Origin: an uncultured bacterium
GTDB taxonomy: Bacteria > Vulcanimicrobiota > Xenobia > Xenobiales > Xenobiaceae
NCBI GenBank assembly: GCA_934636825.1
Contig: CAKUBG010000031.1
Location: 1-27,851 of the forward strand
Length of the DNA: 27,851 nucleotides
Direction: 5' to 3'
The position numbers and the translations under genes are program-made. The notes under the pieces are model-generated. The model had not been told where the DNA came from, did not search any database, and saw nothing but the letters and a program-made list of their open reading frames with translations. The first letter of the stretch is position 1, and each line of letters starts with the position of its first letter. This document shows, piece by piece, positions 25,411 through 27,851 of this stretch.

Positions 25411-26181
25411 TTAAATATATATGTGTAAATCTGCACAATCAGCAACTTGATCAATATGAAGTTTTCCTTCTTTAACCATTTGTAACAAGGCTAAAAAAGT
25501 AACCACTACATAGGGACGACTGTAATTTTTACCTATCAATTTCCAAAAACTATAAGTATGCTTAGCTTTTATCTCTTGACTCAATTGCTCGATACGTTCT
25601 GGAACAGATACAGAAACGCGATCTAAAGTTATAGGCCGGTTGACATTGCGCCCAGCTTTACTTAAACGCTGAAAAGTAGAAGCCAAAGATTCTAAAGAGA
25701 CTTGTAACTCACAAGGAAAAGTTTCAGCCTTCGACTGTTGCAAAGGACGCACATAGCGAGTTAAGCATAGCTCCTCACGTTTGTATAACCAATCGGCAGC
25801 CTGACGTACCATAGCATAAAGGCTTAACCTCCTGACCAAAGAAGCCCCATTACTTTCGTCATTATCTTCAGCACTTTGATCTAAAATATCGGAGCTATCC
25901 CAACCGGAGTCATCATATTCATCTTCATCAGGAGGAAGCAACAAGCGTGATTTTAGTTCCAAAAGTTGAGCAAAAACCAACAAGTAAGAGCTTTCAATTT
26001 CAATATTGAAACTCTTCATCTTTTCCAGATATTCAAAATATTGATTGGCCACAGCAGCTAAAGATATTTCTGTAATATCAAGCTTAGCTTCGCGCACCAA
26101 ATGGAGCAATAAGTCCAAAGGTCCTTCAAATTGCTCTATTTGTACACAATATTTGGAATTTGTATCTAAAACAACAGGCAT
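25411..26181 (-). CDS. scpA: Segregation and condensation protein A (ScpA kleisin)
   Basis: This 256-residue kleisin bridges the SMC heads with ScpB. The family start is very clear: YCVQIEQFEGPLDLLLHLV, then LAAVANQYFEYLEKM and LLVFAQLLELKSRLLLP. An acidic variable middle (about 85-110) and a C-terminal winged helix (about 190-250, VVTFLALLQMVKEGKL) follow. It lies between the site-2 protease and scpB with 9- and 12-nt gaps, one operon. This trio is a widespread conserved arrangement in bacteria. Confidence 0.96.
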   Translation of the reverse strand: MPVVLDTNSKYCVQIEQFEGPLDLLLHLVREAKLDITEISLAAVANQYFEYLEKMKSFNIEIESSYLLVFAQLLELKSRLLLPPDEDEYDDSGWDSSDILDQSAEDNDESNGASLVRRLSLYAMVRQAADWLYKREELCLTRYVRPLQQSKAETFPCELQVSLESLASTFQRLSKAGRNVNRPITLDRVSVSVPERIEQLSQEIKAKHTYSFWKLIGKNYSRPYVVVTFLALLQMVKEGKLHIDQVADCADLHIYI

Positions 26182-26190
26182 GCCCTTAAT

Positions 26191-26829
26191 TTAACCAGGT
26201 AAGCGGCCAATCAAAAGATTAAGCAATGCCATATAAACAGGACCAAGAAATTTAGGGCCTAAGAGAACTACTGCAGCCATAAAAATATACATAGGCACAG
26301 AACCGATTTGAGTTTCGAAATCGCGCATCTTGTAGGCCATATCTCTGGGAACAAAAACTTGGAGAAATTTCCAACCATCTAAGGGAGGGAAAGGAATCAT
26401 ATTGAAGATAAATAGAGCAATATTGACGCTGGCCAACACAGTGAAGAAATAAGCAACTAAAGGCAAACTATCAAAGAGGCCAAACTTTACCGGCAAACCT
26501 GCACAAAGAGCCAAAAGGAAATTGGCAAATGGGCCGGCAAAAGAGCAAACGCCGCCATCAACAATAGGATCGTTAAGCGATTCAGCGTTAATAGCTACCG
26601 GCTTACCCCACCCTACAATGCATCTTCCCTGAGTAAGGATCAAACTTAAAAGTAAAGCTGCTGCACCAACCCAATCTGTATGAACCAAAGGATTCAAGGT
26701 AAGACGGCCTTCATATTTTTGCGTAGGATCTCCCAAACGATAGGCCATAGCGGCGTGAGCAAATTCGTGAATAGAGAATCCCATTAAAATGGCAACAAAA
26801 CCGAAAACTAATTTAATCAAAAACAACAA
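26191..26829 (-). CDS. Site-2 protease family (M50) membrane protease
   Basis: The 212-residue protein has about six hydrophobic segments and fits the small M50 'YwhC-type' group. The zinc site is HEFAH (21-25) in the first membrane segment, with third ligand D151 in NMIPFPPLDGWK. LNPLVHTDWVG is another family mark. Such proteases cut within membranes; the substrate is unknown. I take TTG at 26829 as the start because GGAGAG lies about 10 nt upstream and no ATG precedes the catalytic helix. It heads the scpA-scpB operon. Confidence 0.92.
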   Translation of the reverse strand: MLFLIKLVFGFVAILMGFSIHEFAHAAMAYRLGDPTQKYEGRLTLNPLVHTDWVGAAALLLSLILTQGRCIVGWGKPVAINAESLNDPIVDGGVCSFAGPFANFLLALCAGLPVKFGLFDSLPLVAYFFTVLASVNIALFIFNMIPFPPLDGWKFLQVFVPRDMAYKMRDFETQIGSVPMYIFMAAVVLLGPKFLGPVYMALLNLLIGRLPG

Positions 26830-26997
26830 AGCAACCAGCTCTCCGGGCTAGAAATAAAAATTCGAATACTCCGCCTACCCTTCCACAATCCTATTTTCCT
26901 TCCCTTGCATATTGGTAAACTAAAGGGCCAACTGGCATTCTTTTTATACTGTACACACTACGCAAGCAAACAGTTTTACGTTATGCATGTTGGTGCT
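26830..26997. promoter_or_regulatory. Upstream region of the M50-scpAB operon
   Basis: This stretch must hold the operon's promoter (minus strand), but I cannot name its boxes. Near 26957-26973 it has ACTACGCAAGCAAACA, matching the tail that follows module B at 27563-27578. The start of the repeat zone therefore already looks like a remnant of another copy. Confidence 0.35.
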
Positions 26998-27105
26998 AAA
27001 TTTATAGCCTCGTTGATTAGTTCGTTATATCCCTCCTCGAAAACGTCGCTAACGCGAAAAGTTTTCTCCGGTGGGTATAACGAACGTTTTGGCGGCTATA
27101 AATTT
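26998..27105. repeat. Repeat module A, copy 2
   Basis: Same hairpin as 283-392: AAATTTATAGCC (26998-27009) with GGCTATAAATTT (27094-27105), GTTCGTTATA/TATAACGAAC, and an apical TCGC-TAAC-GCGA. It has the same orientation and is 108 nt long. Apical and loop bases vary slightly, while both outer stem arms are unchanged. Confidence 0.9.
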
Positions 27106-27275
27106 CATTTACGCCTACACTTTTATGCTTATAGCTTGTTCATTTCATAACAAGCGATCATTTTGGAAGCGGTTGCGAAAGTAAAGTATAAGTGAACAAA
27201 ACGGCCTCTCGCCAAAGCCAAGAACTACACCAAGTTCATTTGTGTTTAGCGTGTTTGCGCTGCGCACACATGCAA
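27106..27275. other. Segment between modules A and B, with extra DNA
   Basis: At locus 1 this gap is 36 nt; here it is 170 nt. The last about 30 nt (TGCGCTGCGCACACA...GCGTAG side) match locus 1. About 130 nt in the middle are extra and contain their own inverted repeats: CTTGTT/AACAAG near 27135-27154, and TTGTTCA (27136-27142) with TGAACAA (27193-27199). I see no gene in it. It may be an insertion, or locus 1 may have lost it. Confidence 0.5.
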
Positions 27276-27569
27276 GCGTAGTTTTGGCCAGCAGGCGTAG
27301 GCAGTGGCGCTGGAAGGCGCAGAACATTGGACGCGCTGTTAAGCGCGGTCCAGTTCAAGCCTGGAAGAGCCGCTAGCTGGAGCTAGCCAACATGAACATG
27401 AGCCCGCAGCCAAAACTTATAGCGGAATTTTTTCACCATATCGGTAGCGCAGGCCTCTGGCCGCCAGGCCAGTCAGCCGGAGCGTAGATATGGTAAAAAA
27501 TGGAGCTAACACGAAATAGCTAACTGGCGGGCCAAACATAATCAGCGTCTCTAGGCTGAAAAACTACGC
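27276..27569 (-). ncRNA. Repeat module B, copy 2: candidate structured RNA or structured mobile element
   Basis: 294 nt, aligned end to end with 429-723. Closing helix GCGTAGTTTT (27276-27285) with AAAACTACGC (27560-27569). CAGGC/GCCTG is at 27292-27296 with 27359-27363. The variable hairpin is GGACGCGCT (27329-27337), loop GTTA, then AGCGC-G-GTCC (27342-27351). GCTAGC/GCTAGC is at 27372-27377 with 27382-27387, GCCCGC/GCGGGC at 27402-27407 with 27527-27532, CTGGCC/GGCCAG at 27457-27462 with 27467-27472. The long helix ATTTTTT-C-ACCATATC (27427-27442) pairs fully with 27487-27501. Twenty-seven bases (27414-27440) are identical to 568-594. Strand is provisional. Confidence 0.5.
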
Positions 27570-27603
27570 AATCAAACATGTTATGCAAATGCATACTGGT
27601 GCT

Positions 27604-27712
27604 AAATTTATAGCCTCGTTGATTAGTTCATTATATCCCTCCTCGAAAACATCGCTAACGCGAAAAGTTTTCTCCGGTGGGTATAACGAACATTTTTGGC
27701 GGCTATAAATTT
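27604..27712. repeat. Repeat module A, copy 3
   Basis: AAATTTATAGCC (27604-27615) with GGCTATAAATTT (27701-27712), otherwise as the other copies. The left inner arm reads GTTCATTATA, one base different from the right arm's complement; this is an A-C mismatch on the plus strand and a G-U pair on the minus strand. It starts 34 nt after module B, giving the order A-B-A at this locus. Confidence 0.9.
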
Positions 27713-27747
27713 CATTTACGTAAACGCAATTTTTCGCGTGTGCAGCA

Positions 27748-27765
27748 CATGTTTGCGCAAACATG
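27748..27765. repeat. 18-bp perfect palindrome
   Basis: CATGTTTGCGCAAACATG is a perfect 9+9 palindrome just past the third module A. It resembles the GC/TGCGC-rich hairpins that follow module A at the other two copies. It could be a protein-binding site or just part of the repeat's edge. Confidence 0.6.
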
Positions 27766-27786
27766 ATGTGGCTAGTAAAAAGGCAT

Positions 27787-27817
27787 AAAAAAAACGCCCT
27801 GCCTTGCGACAGAACGT
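27787..27817 (-). terminator. Rho-independent terminator of a gene beyond the right edge
   Basis: On the minus strand ACGTTCTGTC (27817-27808) and GGCAGGGCGT (27803-27794) form a 10-bp stem that includes G-U pairs, closed by a GCAA tetraloop and followed by eight U. A minus-strand gene is therefore expected to end at or past the window edge. Confidence 0.85.
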
Positions 27818-27851
27818 CTTTTTCTTTTGAAAATATTTTGAACAGCAACTT

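Noticed and set aside
26905..27150. An 81-codon plus-strand frame
   Set aside because: It crosses module A copy 2; the frame is a by-product of the hairpin repeat.
27564..27848. A 94-codon minus-strand frame
   Set aside because: It passes through the terminator at 27787-27817 and the whole third module A; it has no ribosome site and reads repeat sequence.

Overview
The window is a stretch of bacterial chromosome, apparently intergenic-poor in its middle (about 1.0-26.8 kb) and bounded on both sides by gene-free DNA filled with a repeat family. It reads normally with the standard bacterial code, is moderately AT-rich, and uses Shine-Dalgarno-led starts together with some TTG and GTG starts. 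Sec signal peptides and a DsbD-type electron carrier suggest an organism with an extracytoplasmic thiol system. A FeoABC ferrous-iron system with a cysteine-bearing FeoC, and pyruvate kinase next to peptidase and amino-acid genes, fit an anaerobic, possibly host-associated, life. There is no rRNA, tRNA or lineage marker clear enough to name a phylum.

Left flank (1-990): no credible gene. It holds one copy of a composite repeat: a 110-nt long hairpin (module A, 283-392) followed by a 295-nt structured element (module B, 429-723), then AT-rich DNA and the terminator of the feo operon. Iron block (994-3899, minus): feoA-feoB-feoC. A divergent promoter region separates it from aspC (class I aminotransferase) and a single-domain asparaginase-like protein (plus). 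Two exported proteins follow, one TPR and one small LTxxQ-like. Minus-strand block 7936-12625: metallophosphoesterase-ygjP-like protease (ATGA overlap), then mtaB-pyk (overlapping). 12713-15577 is a 954-residue protein with an N-terminal four-cysteine zinc-type module, nine 13-residue Pro/Ala/Gln repeats, and a helicase-like region whose Walker A and B motifs are degenerate and whose second RecA domain is missing. metG (plus) is convergent with a dsbD-hotdog thioesterase-pepF run (minus). Divergent from dsbD lie a cytosolic TPR protein and an alanine-rich coiled-coil protein of unknown function (plus). They are convergent with site-2 protease-scpA-scpB (minus), the familiar chromosome-condensation cluster.

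Right flank (26830-27851): module A, an extra 130-nt segment, module B, and another module A, then the terminator of a gene lying beyond the window.

The most interesting material is in the two flanks. Comparing the two module B copies shows a helix in which five base pairs have changed on both sides while pairing is kept, as well as other conserved helices. That is direct evidence that a folded structure, not just sequence, is maintained. It resembles no RNA class I can recall and is the best candidate for something undescribed. The pseudo-helicase is the best protein candidate.
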